Below are positions 25,416-38,765 of a DNA stretch of 64,000 bases, in pieces. Below the pieces are notes generated by a model. The model saw nothing but the letters and a program-made list of their open reading frames with translations, was not told the DNA's origin and did not search any database. This DNA comes from Parus major (taxonomy: Eukaryota > Chordata > Aves > Passeriformes > Paridae). The position numbers and the translations under genes were made by a program. The stretch lies in the NCBI RefSeq assembly GCF_001522545.3, contig NC_031768.1:89154431-89218430 (forward strand), read 5' to 3'. Each line of letters starts with the position of its first letter. The first letter of the stretch is position 1.

Positions 25416-27863
25416 TTGGTGAACATCATTTATTGAGCTATGCTTTTCCTCTACAATGAAAAAAATACTTCTTTGATGAGGAGAGAATATACTTGTTATA
25501 AACCCTGTCCCCTGGGATCTCTCAGAACTGGACAACTAAAGTACTAAATATATGCACCACCACTTAGAGCTGGTATTACATTTCCAGCACTTCACAGTTA
25601 ATTGTTTTTGCTTTCAAAGGAGGAAAAGTAATTTTAAAAATAGTTTAATATCAGTCTCACACCAAAGGTGTTTCTTACTGCTTTTCTTTTACAAACCATC
25701 AGCAGCATTAATTAAAATTTTCATTTCTTTTCCAGCTCCTTTTCTACTGTGAAGACTATCTTTAATAAGTAGCTGCCATCTCAGCAGTGGGTCATTTCAG
25801 AATCAGAGCTGGAATTTGTAGGAGGAGATACACATGTGGGATCTTGAGGAGAGGGGCATGGTGGTGTCAGAACTACAAAGGCTCTGTAATCAGCAGAGAA
25901 AACCAGACCTTGTTGTAAGTCACAATCCATAGTCCCAGGAGCACTCCAGCACTCCAAGCTACCTCTTGAAGGATCTGCCCAACTCCCAGGAAAGCAAGAC
26001 TGGAAAGGACAAAGCCTTAATGTATTTATTCTCTCCTCCTACAGGGACTGCTCCTTATCTCCCAGCTGTCTTAATTCTAGGACCTGTCAGTGCTGCTGGG
26101 CTCCCAGGTGTGAGTCCTCCCAACTCCATCACTGCTCCTCAGCAAGGCAGAGGGGTGACCTCAGCCCATACTACTCCCCCTGACTGCCCTGAGTTTGGAG
26201 ACTAAAAATGGACAATCAGGGAAACAGGATGCTGAAGTGACAGTACTCTTGTGGAGTTTGTCACCCTATAGTGCTTAAATATCCCTTTGAGGATGCTGTA
26301 ACTTGGAGCACAGCAGCATATGTTCCAAGATTTGGGCGTGTCAAGCTATTACAGGGTCCTCCTGTGTACCTTGCTCCTCTCTGAGTAATTGCCAGATTTC
26401 TGGGCCCTGTTACTACTCTGAATATTGCTCAGTCTTCAGGAGCAGCAGCAGGCTCAGCAGTGATTCTTCCAGGCCATCATCTCTCCAGTGGGAGTGCTGA
26501 AATTTTCTTCCTACCTTCACTTCCAATCTTGTCCTTCATTCATTTGTGAGCATTTGATGTGGAAGATGGTTGGAGAAAGTGTGGGATAACAGCTGGATTT
26601 TCCTTCTTTGGATACCTGATGAGGGCATTTCAGGGCACTTAGACTGGGAAAGTGCAGCTCTCTGCCGAAGAACTTCCACTCACACTGTCTGCAATGGTCC
26701 CAAGGGATCATTAATTCTATTTATTCCAGCTTCCACTATCTGATGAGCATGGAAATCACATCCTGTACAGAAATTGGACACACTTGTTTCCTGCTGCTGC
26801 TCTGGTACCTGGGCTGTGAGTCTGTGCTATACTGCCAAGAGCACAATCACAGGCTCACTTCTGCTCTCTACTCCAACTCCAGACTTTGCAGGTCAAGAGT
26901 GGCACAAACAGAGGTGCTCTGACCACCTTCTGAGGCTGCCTATTCATCAAGCAAGGAGGACAAGAAATTAAAATGTGTGTATTTCTATGCAGAATAGGTG
27001 AACCCCTTTGGCCAGCAAATACTAGACATGCCATGCACTTTATCACCAAATCCCAGTAAAATCACTTAGACTCAAGATGACACACAGATTCCAGTGCTAT
27101 CAAGTCACAGACACAAAGCTGGAACACTGGACCAACAGCTTTGTACAAGGTCTAAAATCAGGTAAGCCTTCAGTTAATTGTATGAAAATACGTGAGATAA
27201 GACGGTCTGATGTTGCAGTTCCATATGGCATGGAAACTGAAGGAGTTTGTCAGACTTGACAAATCTTTTCTAAACCATCCTTCAGGTGAATGGGCTCAGA
27301 GGCATCTCACACCTGGTTTTGCTGTTTTTTCTACGGCTTTTTTTGTTGCAAGACTACTTGTTAATCTTCAAATTATGTTTGACATCTCACTGTAGTTTGG
27401 GTTATTAACATCTCAGGTGTCAAAGTGCATTTGCCTACCATTCTGGTCTGCATCTCTTTCTTACTCTGCCTGTTCAGCAGCTGTGTCCTTGGTGATGACT
27501 GTGTTTGAACCCGGAATCTGATTTAGACACGGGTTTGGGTTTAACCAGTTAGAGCTGCCCTGCAGGTGGACACTCAACTCCAAATGAGAAAAAGTTACTC
27601 CAGAAGGTCTGGCAAGGGGCCAGGGTAGTGGTGACCATGAGCACACAGGTGTTGAGAAGTCACAGCAAACTGGGACTCAGAGCAGATGAAGTCACTTGAT
27701 GAACTTGGTACATCCTTGCTCCTTATCTGGTTCTGGACTTGAATGGCTGTGTTCAGCAAAGCACTTCCTGTCACTTTTGGTCAGAAGAACAGCCAAATCC
27801 AGGCAAGTGAGGACCAGTCTTCACATGGGAGATCTTTGCAAGTCAATCTCACCCTGATGTTAG
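25416..27863. other. Intergenic, no gene recognised
   Basis: No coding exon, RNA gene or clear repeat recognised. Open frames are all below 80 codons. Confidence 0.5.
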
Positions 27864-28080
27864 CAAAATGGTTTGGGTCATCTTGTTCCAGCCCCCTTGC
27901 CATGGGCAGGGACACCTCCCACTAGAACAGGCTGCTCCAAGCCCCATCCAACCTGGTCTTGAACACTTCCAGAGATGGGGCATCCACAGCTTCTCTGGAC
28001 TACCTGTGCCAGTGCCACCTGACAGTGAAGAATGTCTTCCTAATATCTAATCTAAACCTGGCCTCTTTCAGCTGCAGAGA
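27864..28080 (-). mobile_element. CR1 LINE, 3' fragment with internal deletion
   Basis: The run CTTGCCATGGGCAGGGACAC, then CAAGCCCCATCCAACCTGGT, then GAACACTTCCAGAGATGGGG and TTCCTAATATCTAATCTAAA, is the antisense of the CR1 3' region. The usual TTGGAAGGGACCTTAAAGA block is missing between GGTTTGGG and TCATCTTG, and the tail octamers are absent, so the copy has a small internal deletion and has lost its terminus. Confidence 0.9.
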
Positions 28081-31000
28081 CAGGCAGCCTGCAGAAGGCT
28101 GAACACTGTTCAGCAATAAATATCTGATCCAGCAATAATTCTGGGGCCAACATTCTCAAGAGCACACCAACTTACATAATTATTTTATAGGATTTAAATG
28201 AAAAGAGTAATTCATCAGAAATATGTAAGGAAGTGACTCTCCATCTGACAGACATTCTCCCCATGCTAAGAGACACAGAAGCAATTATCTGCATGCCTTT
28301 CCTCTGCAAGTGGATTCGTGTTATGCCTCTGTCTCAGAAGATATTCAAATGTGACTTGGGATTAATTAAATCTCAAGACATCTGGAGGGCAACTCAGAAG
28401 CATGTACATTTTCTACACCAGACATTTTAAAGTGTGGAAAAAGGAATAATTTACCAGCAAGACCTTTTGGTATTGATGGGGGAGAGCAACTGAAGACCAG
28501 CTTAGGAATTTCAGGGCAGAGAGGCAGAAAACCCAAGTCATGAAAATATAAGTGCATGTAATTGCAGCTACCACCTGATGCAGCTGATGGTCTCAGCAGC
28601 AGCTGAAGGGCTGAAAGGTTCCACTGGTGCTGCACATTGAACAGGTGACTGTTACAGGTTAACTGTTATTAACAGCAGACCCCTTTTAATGACAAATCTG
28701 GTGATGCCAACAATTAAGACTCTCAGCTCTTGTGAAGAGCCTCAAGGTTGCCCCACTTTCCTCCCCTGTCTTGTTTCTGCCATTTGGGCAAGGAAAGATG
28801 CGCAGGGTCCTCCAGCTCCACACAGGAGGCACCTGCTGCTGATCTCTCTATCATACATGAGCTCATGAGGTCAGAGTATCAGAGCCTCTTGGAATAAATT
28901 CACCTCAGAGCAAACCCCCAGTGCCCCTTGACTCCAGCTCAACATCTTTCTTGAGCTTTCCCACTATATCAGCTAGCAGATCCCCAGTAAAACATAACTT
29001 TAATGAAGTTTCCTAATTGCTAGAGACTGTTCCCTGAAGGAATAGAAACTGGTGAATGTTTTAGTGGAATGATAAGAAGTTAAGAGGAAGAAAAGAGCCA
29101 ACACTGTCCCCAAGGAAAAGCTCAAGAAAAGATGGCAAACTTGTCACTGTGCCTCAGCCAGAGCAGAGGAGCTGTCCATCTCCCTGCTACCACCCTGCCT
29201 AGGAAAGCAGGCATCCCAGCAAGCCCTGATGGAAAAACTGTACCATAATCTGTATTACCATGAGCTTGCCTGGGGGAAAGAGCTCAGTGACACAGAGGCA
29301 TTGGGGCTCGGTTCATGTGCTGTGCCTTCCTACCCAGTGTGGTTTATTCCCGTGCCCAAGCCTTTGCTGCTTTTAAATTAAGCTCCAGAGCTGTTTCACA
29401 ACCCACATCAGGTGCGGGACTGCCCCTGCTGCCCCTGCTGTCTGTGTTAAGGGACCTGTCTCTCTGCAGAAACACTTCTGACACCGATCTCTCTGCTCCC
29501 CATCCCTTTTCCACCCCCAACTCTCACTCACTGGAGACAGGATGGGATCCAACGGTGCTCTGCCAAGTTATGGGGCTGCCTGACAGCCACAATGAGGAAG
29601 CACATTGTATTTCAGAGTTACCTAATTAATTCAGTTGCCTAATTAATTCCCACCCCCCACCCCTACATCCAGTACGGAGTGGGGACATCTCAATTTTCTT
29701 ATTCTCCCAATGAGGGGAAGCTGCAGCACAACGAACTTCCACAATTCGCTCCTGGGCATTACGAGAAGGCGCATGGCGAGAGGAAGCTAATGCTGAGTGT
29801 CCCCCTTTCCCTGCAAAGTAAAATATAGGGATAAAAAAGGCATCTCACGGGTAGAACTTATCCTTGCCAGCATCCCTCTCCAGCGCGCTGTGCTTGCAGG
29901 ACAATTAAATTACACTGCCGTTTCCCTTTCATCATGATCCGATTTACAGGGGAATTAATAGGGGCAGAGGAAGAGGCCTGCATGAAGCCAAAGCCAGGGC
30001 AACTGGCAGCTATGAGCCTTCTTGAAAAACAGGAAGCTTGCCAGGATGTCTTTATTAGAGAGGAGAAGGGGGAGAGAGGAAAGGGCTGCTGCAGGAATGA
30101 AAGGCAGATAGACGTCAGCCTTGTTTACAGCAGGGATTTTGCACTGGTGCAGCTAAACCCTCCAGTACAAAATCCACCCACAGGCATCTGCCACCAGCAC
30201 AGCTGGAAAAAAAATCACAGCTGAGATTTCTTGGCAGCTGCATGAAGAAGAAAGTCTGCCATACAAGAAGGGCTTTTGTCTCGCTTGACTGCATGGCTCC
30301 AGAGGTCACACAGCACCTTTGAGTGGTGATTTCCCATATTTCTCTGAGGAACTGCTCCTCCCCTGAGCTCACAGGATCGATGTCCTCATGGAACAGCCTG
30401 CAGCAACCCTGTCTGTTCCTGACAGTGCCACCCTGATGGTGACCAAGCCTGTCACCCAAGTGGGACAGCAGGTGTCATGGAGACACACTTGAATACATAA
30501 TAAAATCTCAGCTTCTCAGAAGTTGTTTGTCCATGCTGTGAGTGCGCTGCTCTGCAGATGGAGACATGGGAGCTGGCTCTTGTAGTGCCACTTCACATCC
30601 AGGCTGGTTATGGCTTGGATGCCATATGCTGCAAGCTCAGCCATCACTGCTGTTGCCAGCTGTGCTCCAGATGCACTTTGGCAGCTTTGGGACAGCACAG
30701 AGCCACAGCAATTAAACCACAGGGCCAGCGAGCTCTGTGCAGGGTGCACATGAGGGTGCTTTTAAAACAATTCTCTGTGTAAAGCCAGATGAACTCCAAA
30801 GGCATCTGGTTTGATGGCACTCCTGCTATGCCAGAGCAACCCACGTACCTCTGTGCCACGCTGTCTCATGGCTGGGAGCAGTGCTGAGAAGCTGGTGGAA
30901 ACAAGAGGAACTGGGAAGAATGTTTCCAGGACCATGCTCCCATTCTCCAGAGCCGCTTTGCTCTTTGTTCTCTGTTATGTTCCATGTTAGTGAGATTTTT

Positions 31001-34000
31001 CTGGTCACCTGAGTATCTGAGCCCTTGGATGAATTCCCAGTGTCCAGACTGTGGAAAGGGAGAGGAGACATGGTATCCCTGGGAAGCTGTATCTCAGGTA
31101 GTTATATTGACTGCATCCTTAAATTTACATCTCCAGTGCCTCTGGCGCTGGAAAAGCACTGTAATATTTTTTTCATCTAATCCTTTTTGAAGGTTGAATT
31201 ATGATAGAACTTTTGAGATGTACTGGAATCCCTCAGCTCATGTTAACTCCTCTCTGTGTGAGGGGTAGTCTCTCCAGATGACAGATCACATAACAAATGA
31301 GAGATGTCATTGTTATTTCTCTCCAGAGCTGGAGAAAAGCAACTCAGGTCATTGGCGAGTTTTTGAAGAAGCTTCCTGTGTATGGACTTATCCTTGACAT
31401 CAGGGGAATGGAGGTGATGGAGGAAAAGAAACAGATCAAAAACACTTCCGGAGTTTGGAGATTCCTGGGCAGGAAGAAAATGGTTCCAGAAGTCATAGCA
31501 GGTAGATCATAGCTGTATGAGGTGTAACTGCCTCTCAGGAGCACAAATAGAGGAAATGTCAATTCTTAATTTCAGAAATAAAATGATGAAAGGAGGGAAA
31601 TAGAGAGCTAAAAGCTACTTGCATTCAAAAGAAGCCAAGGATCTAAAATTGCATACAGTGAGTTCAGTGGTGGGACTGTGTGTGTGTTACATGCTGGTGA
31701 GGAGATGGCAAAGCCTGTGTGTAACTGATGAATGAACTAGCTGTTAATTCTTGATTTCCATACCCATCTCCTCCCATCCTGTTTTCACCTGGGGATACCT
31801 CTCAGGGAGGCACAGTTCTGATACAGCTTTGTCAGTGGGACCAGTGAGCCGAGTTAGCTCAGGGGTCTGAAGACATTCGCTTATTTAAAGGGGGGGGCTT
31901 ATTATGCAAATAATACCCTTCTACTCTGTTTTAATTACTGTTGATTGAATTATGACAATTACCTCTGAGTGGCAGGGCCACTGCTGTGTCACTGTCACCC
32001 ATGGTCCCACAACAGCCACCTAGCACAGTCCTTGCAGACCTGGCCTTGACCCCAATCTTGGCTACACCTCATTGACCTGCCCTTTTTCTGCTGCCAGTAC
32101 AGTGCCAGCAGCGAGTTTTGTCTAAAATGTAAAGGGGAATCTCTACTGTCAGTAATGCTCAAGCAACCCCTAATGACAATTCAGCACCTGAATGGTGTGT
32201 GTTGGTGAAGCATCACTTCTGCTGAGGTTTTACTCAGGGAGTGGTGGCATGAAGACTGTGGGAGACAGGCAGTGACCCTCCGAAAACAAGGGGAAGTGTG
32301 CTAGGAAAGGGAGGAGGAGCTGGAGAAACCAATGTCACTGACTTCAAAGATGAAGCATTCTCTTTATACTCTGAAAGTGACTGAATAAAATTACTAGCAT
32401 CATCACTGAGCTAAATAGGATTTTCTACTTGTGTTGGATTATTTTAGATGACAGTTTGATTAGCCTGATTTGTGTTCATTTGTCCCTAAGAAGTGTACTA
32501 CTTTAATTCAGCCTTATATTCAAAAAATACTTTGAATTATGATATAATTTATTAAAGTTTATTTGCTTTCTCCCAACAGATGTGTTAGCTTTGCTAGCAC
32601 AGAAGCAATAAAGCTTAATTTTTGGAGTTCACAGTGCTGGTTCCAGCTGTGGGCAGAGCTGCCCTCTCTGTGAGCACTTGCTCCCAAACCACCTGGTCAT
32701 GCAGGGACTCCAATCATCCCATCCACTTAGTAAAGGAGACATGGGATAAACCCTTATACCCTGCTGAGCTACAGTCACCTGAGGGACAGTTCACACTGCT
32801 CTATTTCACACATTCTGGATAAACCCCTGGAGTTACGAAAAGCACTGCTTTTCCTAATATTATTAAGGCAAATGAGTTCCTAGGAGAGGAAGGAGGAGCA
32901 AAGATTACTGAATCCTTGCTGAAAGCGAGGTGATATCTTATGGCCTGGGAATGCAGCCAGCATTAAACCCCACTGCACTAAGGTATGTAATTAACAATAC
33001 GTAGTTCCACCTCCACTTCCCGGTTGTGAACAGTGCTTGTACTCACTGAAACCTTCCTGGTGAGCTCCCATCTGCACTCAACCTTCCATGACACCAGGAC
33101 AGAAATCATCCCTCAGCTTCACATTCTGGAACCTTCCTTCTGACAGAAGAGCACCTGGAGACCCAAACAAGCATTTTGAGGATGCCCATGCAAGGTTTTA
33201 TGCAGGTCATATCAATAAGTGATCAAGGCATCTCTTGGGATGCTGCTGTAGTCTTTGGCTGTGGAAGAGCTGAGGCTTTTTGCTTGCATGCCCCATAATC
33301 TGGATATGGTCAAGCACTGCAGCAAGTGAAATAAAACACAGACTGGCCTCCTCCTCAGGTGAAAAGCAATTTGAGAAGGAGCAACTCGTTTAGTCCACAT
33401 GGGAATTGCTGAAGGATATTCAGGAAATTTCAAGATTGACCCTGGCAACAGTGAAAGCCCAGGTTATTCAATCCTATGGCTGCATGGGATCAACCATGGC
33501 CCTGGCTCCTTTGGTCGTGTCTCACAGCTCAAAAGCACTGGGAGCACTCCCTCATAACCATCAGCTTCTCAGTCCTGCCAGGTGAGGGAAATGTTTCCAA
33601 GACTTCATTTAATACCTGTATTTAATCCATTAGTTCTCCCTGCAGACCTCCTGAAGGCTGGGCTGTGATTAAGGAGCAGATAAGTGCCCTGTTTATTGCT
33701 CTCCTGATACTTCTTCACTTTCCTCTACACTTTCACAGTTTTCATCCAAGTCATGCAGTGCCTTGGAAATGTGCATGGGAGCCCCCTGCTCTGTCCCCTT
33801 GGGATGGGTTGCACAGTCCACCCACACTCCAGCAATACAGCTCCTTGCTGTCCTGTGAGGCCCTCTGAGATTCTGTGATTTTATGGAGTTACAGCCCTTG
33901 GTGTGAGGAAAAGTTACCAGCAAAACGCACTGAGAGACATCTGCAACTTTTTCTCCTTGATTCCTTGCCACTAAGCTGCAGGCTTGAGTATCATTTGTTT

Positions 34001-37000
34001 TGTTATCAGTTTAAAGGGAAAATTCATTATTTTTCATATTTTTCCTTTTCAAAATAAAAGAGGAGAGCAGCAGGAAGTGGCCAGGCCAGGAAGGAAAGAA
34101 AGTAACTATCTCCAGTAGACCATGTTCTAGGTAGAGTCCTTTCTGGTAATATGCTCCGTGGATTCTGCAGCATGGCCATGACTCCTGTAAAAACCAGAGA
34201 GGACAAGCATGAGTGTTGAATCACAACAGCTCTCTCTGTGCTTCTGCCTCTAGCTGTCAGTGCTACAGCACAGCTGCATTGGTCTCACTGAACACTTGGC
34301 TTCTTCTAGTGCTAAAAGTGCTGGATTTCCTGTGCAGATCAATCCATTGGAAGCTGTGAGGTCAGAATGCTTCCCATTTCTGCTTCACTGTTACATCCCC
34401 AGGTGCCAAAGGGTCTTGAAGATAGGACAGAGAAAGGTTCTGGTTCACTGTCCCTTTCTACTCAACAAACATAAATAATCCCTCAGTAATTCACAGTTTA
34501 TTTCCCTCCCAGTATGGACTTGCAGTCTTGATGCTCTTTTTATTACGACTTAAGCATAAAGCAGTTTTTATGTTCACTGCAGACATGGAGTGCCCTACAC
34601 TTTGTTTCTGCAAACAGGGAGCTGTTCATCTCCTGTTCAGTGGTTTTGACCACCTGAACACATGCACTGCTGCCCACAGTACTCATCTGGCTTGTCTTAG
34701 ATGTTTCTAATGGCTTGACTCACACCTTTCCTGGGAAGATACCATTAGCATGTGAATTAGCAATGTCTCAAGGAGGTCTTTAGTTTGTGGTGGCACCTGC
34801 ATGCACCAAAAAGGTGCTCAAGCCTGCTACATGAGAAGCAAAAAATGCAAAGAATTAAAGAAAAACAAACCCAACACTGGAAAAGCTGAAAATGTGGCAT
34901 TTTGACATATGTTCAGCTGTAAGAACCCATGTCTGCTGTCTGTGGACATCAGCACTTTTAGTCCCCACTTCAGACAGCTGCAATGATGTGACTGTCTAGT
35001 TAACAAAAACTCCAGTTATCATTTACTGCTCTTGGCAGTAGCTTCTACCTAAACCATACAGAAGTCCTTATCTGTTAGCATTCCCAAAGGGGGCTATGTC
35101 TGAGGAGGGCTGGGCAGCCCCCTACAGGCCTTTATGTTTGTTTCTCATATACAGGCATAAGAGCACAAATTGGTGAATATTTGAGGAAAAAGATACTTTT
35201 CAATGTCACAATTGAGCTCAGTTTCACAACTAATTGCTGTGAGGTATTTTTGCACCAAATCTTTCAGCATGGCAAAAGCAGGAGTCAGATCATTCAAATG
35301 GACTTGCAAGCTCCTGATGAAGCTGGTTGCTAACTTGGGACCTTCCTGATGCCTTTATGTAACTTAAAAGAGGTTGGCACACTTGGAGAATATTACCCTT
35401 CCTAATGGGCTCAGAGGCAAGGGAATACACCAGGGTAAATGCGGCCATAAGCCAAGTCCTTCTTCATCACACTGTATTTTTCTTTGGTTGGATACAGCAC
35501 CCATGTGGCCTGCAAGAGTGAAATTTCTCTCACAATGCACCATTTTCTTAAGGCCCAATTTCCCTCTACTCTTTTGTGTTGTACTGGGAATAGTTTTCAT
35601 CTCCTGACATCACCGGAAGGGCTGAGAGATGTTGAAAGCATACATCTTCTGGGAAGAAAGCACTGTGTGGCAATGGAAGAATAATTGTGGTGACAGGGCA
35701 GGGAGGGAAGATATGTCTCTCTATCAAGATTTTACAGCCTCATTTACATTAAAAAAAAAAAAAAAAGTTTTTTTTCTTGTTAGAAGCAGCAAGGAAACAT
35801 GAGAAATTCAGAAACTCAAAATATTCCCAAAGAACAAAAAGGGTTAAAAAAATAAAAATCAAACCCACTCCTACCAAATCACATCTAGTTCAAAGAATGA
35901 GTGACCAGCCTGGGGCTGATGTCTGTTTCCTACCCACTGTAGCAATTTCAGGGGCCTGAGCCCAGCCAGAGCTCACTTCTGGAGAAAACACAAACCTATC
36001 ATTCATTAAATCTCTCTGTTGGGATGTGGCACAGGCTGAGGCAGTCACGACTGAGACCTGCATGGTGCACCTGGCATGAGAGAGCCACATGTCCCAGGAG
36101 CAGACACAGCACGAGCTGGAGCTGCTTGGAGGTGGTGGTGGTTGTAAAGGACTTGAAGCTTAATTTTAAATTGACACCTGTGTGTGATTGCAGATGGATT
36201 GAATTTAGGACAGCCCATCAGCACCAAGTGGGAGAACAACAACCAGCACCTTTGCAAAGAGCAGGTATCGATAACCCAACCAAAATGATGCAAGTACTCA
36301 TGGCCTCACATGGGCCAGGGCTTGGTTCAGACGCTGCAACCTAAAGCACACCCAGGTCAGCCTGTCTCAAACATTAGTGGTTTCTGACATACTTGTCCCT
36401 ACACAATGCATGTCAGGAGAAAATAGCAAAAGCATGGACTGTGCAACCAGAGCCTGGCAAATCTGGCGTTGGCTCAGGCAGATTTCCATTGTCAGAAGTT
36501 CAGAAAATAAATGCTTAAGACTAGGAGGATCTCTTTACCAGGAGGAACTGAGCCAGGCTTCTCAGCTCTATGCACAATTTTAGCTCACTGCAAAATAACC
36601 TCTACTCACCCCCTTCTTCCAGCAAGTAACGGGATGGCAGAGGCTGGCAATACAGATTCCAGGTGAAAAATAAACACAAGCAGTATGTCAGGGCTTTAAT
36701 CACATCTATATGAGATGTGATTTTTCCTCCTTGCCAGATGTACCTTTTTTTGTACACAGACATTAATGCTCATGGAACAGCACTTGATCAGCTTTCATTT
36801 TCCGGCTGGATCCCTGCCCGTTTCTCTGGCTGAGCAGCCCAAGGTTTCCTCCTGCTGCCTGGCCAGCCCTGGGCAGGGCTGGCGCATTGGTGGCTGTGAC
36901 AGCCGGGGTGAAGCGCACGCAGGGGCTCTAACGCACTGCAGTGGAGCCGCTTCCGATGCGGCTGCCTCAGCCTCCTCTCTGCCATCCCTGCCTGCTTCAT

Positions 37001-38635
37001 TAGCATCACACTGTTCAAAGGCATGGAAATTAAATTATATTTAGGTCACAAACATATTTTAAGAAAAAATACCTATTATATTTAAAGCATCTTGTTCAGA
37101 GACTGTCTGCTGCTTCAGGATGGTTGCACTAATACTCACTGTCCTTAATGTTTTTTAATGAGACACCAGGTGCTTCCAAAGTCTGATTTTTGTTTGAATA
37201 TCAATTAGGTTCATTCTCTCTCTCTCTCAATTTAAATGCTGGTAAATAAGAAACCTTTCTGGCAGCTCATTTAGGTATCCCAAACAGGCAAAAGGCCAGA
37301 TTTCCCTGGATAACTTTGAAAGAGAGATAAAATAGCTCTGCCAGGGAACAGGACTGTAGTCCTGAACAGTCCAGTGCTGCCGGTGCTCTGCTCTCTGCTT
37401 GCTAGCAGGGAGCAGGCAGGCAGGCAGCTCTCCAAGAGCACCAGCACTCAGACATCACTCCCCACACTTTGGGCTGCCACTCCTTTCAGCAGTGGGCTGC
37501 TCTCTGTGGATTCACATCTTGAACAGATTCAAGCATCTGGCTACGCCTCCTATGAAGGCTGTAGAAGTGATGATCTCCTTGGACTTTGTAAATACTGATC
37601 ATTATTCTGGAAGCAGCTTAGCAGAGAAGCTACTCTTCAGCTCCAGCTCCTCTGCTGCTGGAGGAGACCTGTCTCATAGTCAATACACTTTAAACTGGAG
37701 TGTACTGTGATGCTTAGGGATCCTTGGCTGTCCATGCTTAGATCAATATTCCCAAGCCTCCTGAGAACAAGCCTGGGGCATGGTTACCTAGCCCACGGCT
37801 TCCAGTGGGATAAAGCAGTACATGTCCTGGACAGCCCAGAGCAATTACTTGGAGCACTGTGTGACATGTGTCTGCTCCAAAGGCCAGGGCCCAAAGCCTC
37901 CCTCATTTATGCTGACACACGCCAGAGGAACGGAGCTGCTGCTGTTTCGCCCCCACAGCCCACCCCTGGACAGCCCGCTGGCTCGCCCTGCTGCTGACAC
38001 GTCCTTCCACCTGCTCATAACCTTTCTGTTTCCATGAAGGCTGTGTCTTGCATTTGATTCCTGAGACAACTTTCTCTCTCTCCTCCTAGGGAGGCACAGT
38101 GGGAGACAGAGACCCAAGCACAGCAGGCTGCTTCTCCCACCAGGCCTTCTTAAACTTCACAGCATGTCCTGGCTCTGCAGGCATCACTGAGGCATCAGCT
38201 CCTCAGATGTCTCAGGAAGGAGGTGATGCTATTTTTCTGCCCTCTAGGATTCCTCCAGGGGACCTTCAAATCCCTAGACTCTCACAGAGCAAGTCTGTTT
38301 ATTCCAAGTCTGAAGGAGGCAGCAGCACAGGAAGAGTTGGATGGAGGAAGCAAATTTTTGGAAGCTTAGTAGAAAAGATTGTAAAGTTTCTGTTCTTTGG
38401 GGCTGACAGTGCACATTTCCTCTATCAACAGCTTCCCTAATCTGCTCTGGCCTGCCCTGCACTGGGCCAGGGAACACATAACTCCACTGCAATTTTCTTA
38501 GCTTGCACTGGGAGAAGGAACAGAGGCAGCTCATCCAGCTGGGAGAGGCACCTCTGGCCACTAGGAAGAGGAGCATGAGCAGCCTTAGAAAAGCAGTTCT
38601 TCCCAGAGCTCCAGTGCCCTGCCCTCATGTACATC
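28081..38635. other. Long intergenic stretch, no gene recognised
   Basis: About 10.5 kb without a supportable gene. Small items: a 12-bp motif CCTAATTAATTC repeated with a 17-bp period (29621-29649), a (G)8 run near 31892, an A16/T8 junction (35751-35775) and a (TC)n patch near 37217. GC-richer DNA at 36780-37000 and 37360-38120 has several CpGs but no recognisable exon. A CR1-tail-like phrase (GATTCTGTGATTTTATGG, near 33871) lacks a CR1 body upstream. Confidence 0.5.
35751..35775. repeat. A16-G-T8 homopolymer junction
   Basis: Sixteen A, one G and eight T in succession, forming a weak snap-back. No retroposon body is evident on either side. Confidence 0.85.
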
Positions 38636-38765
38636 CACAGAACCATAGAATACCGAGTTGGAAACATCATCAAAGCCCAGCTCCTGGCCCTGCACAGCAC
38701 ACCCCCAAGAATCACACCATCTGACCAAGAGTGTTGTGCAAATGCTTCTTGAAATCTCAGACATC
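38636..38765 (-). mobile_element. CR1 LINE, 3'-end fragment (different subfamily)
   Basis: CACAGAACCATAGAATACCG, then AGTTGGAAACATCATCAAAG, then CCAGCTCCTGGCCCTGCACA, then GAGTGTTGTGCAAATGCTTC, follow the antisense of a CR1 subfamily whose 3' UTR differs from the copies at 13329 and 27864. It is truncated after about 130 bp. The subfamily is not named because I cannot compare consensus sequences here. Confidence 0.8.

Noticed and set aside
33861..33893. GATTCTGTGATTTTATGG, like a CR1 tail on the + strand
   Set aside because: No CR1 3' UTR precedes it in the expected 100 bases, so the short phrase is probably chance or beyond recognition.
36780..37010. GC-richer patch with several CpGs, considered as an STXBP5L promoter or first exon
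   Set aside because: CpG density is modest, no start codon context or splice donor follows a recognisable N-terminus, and overlapping frames on both strands lack family features.
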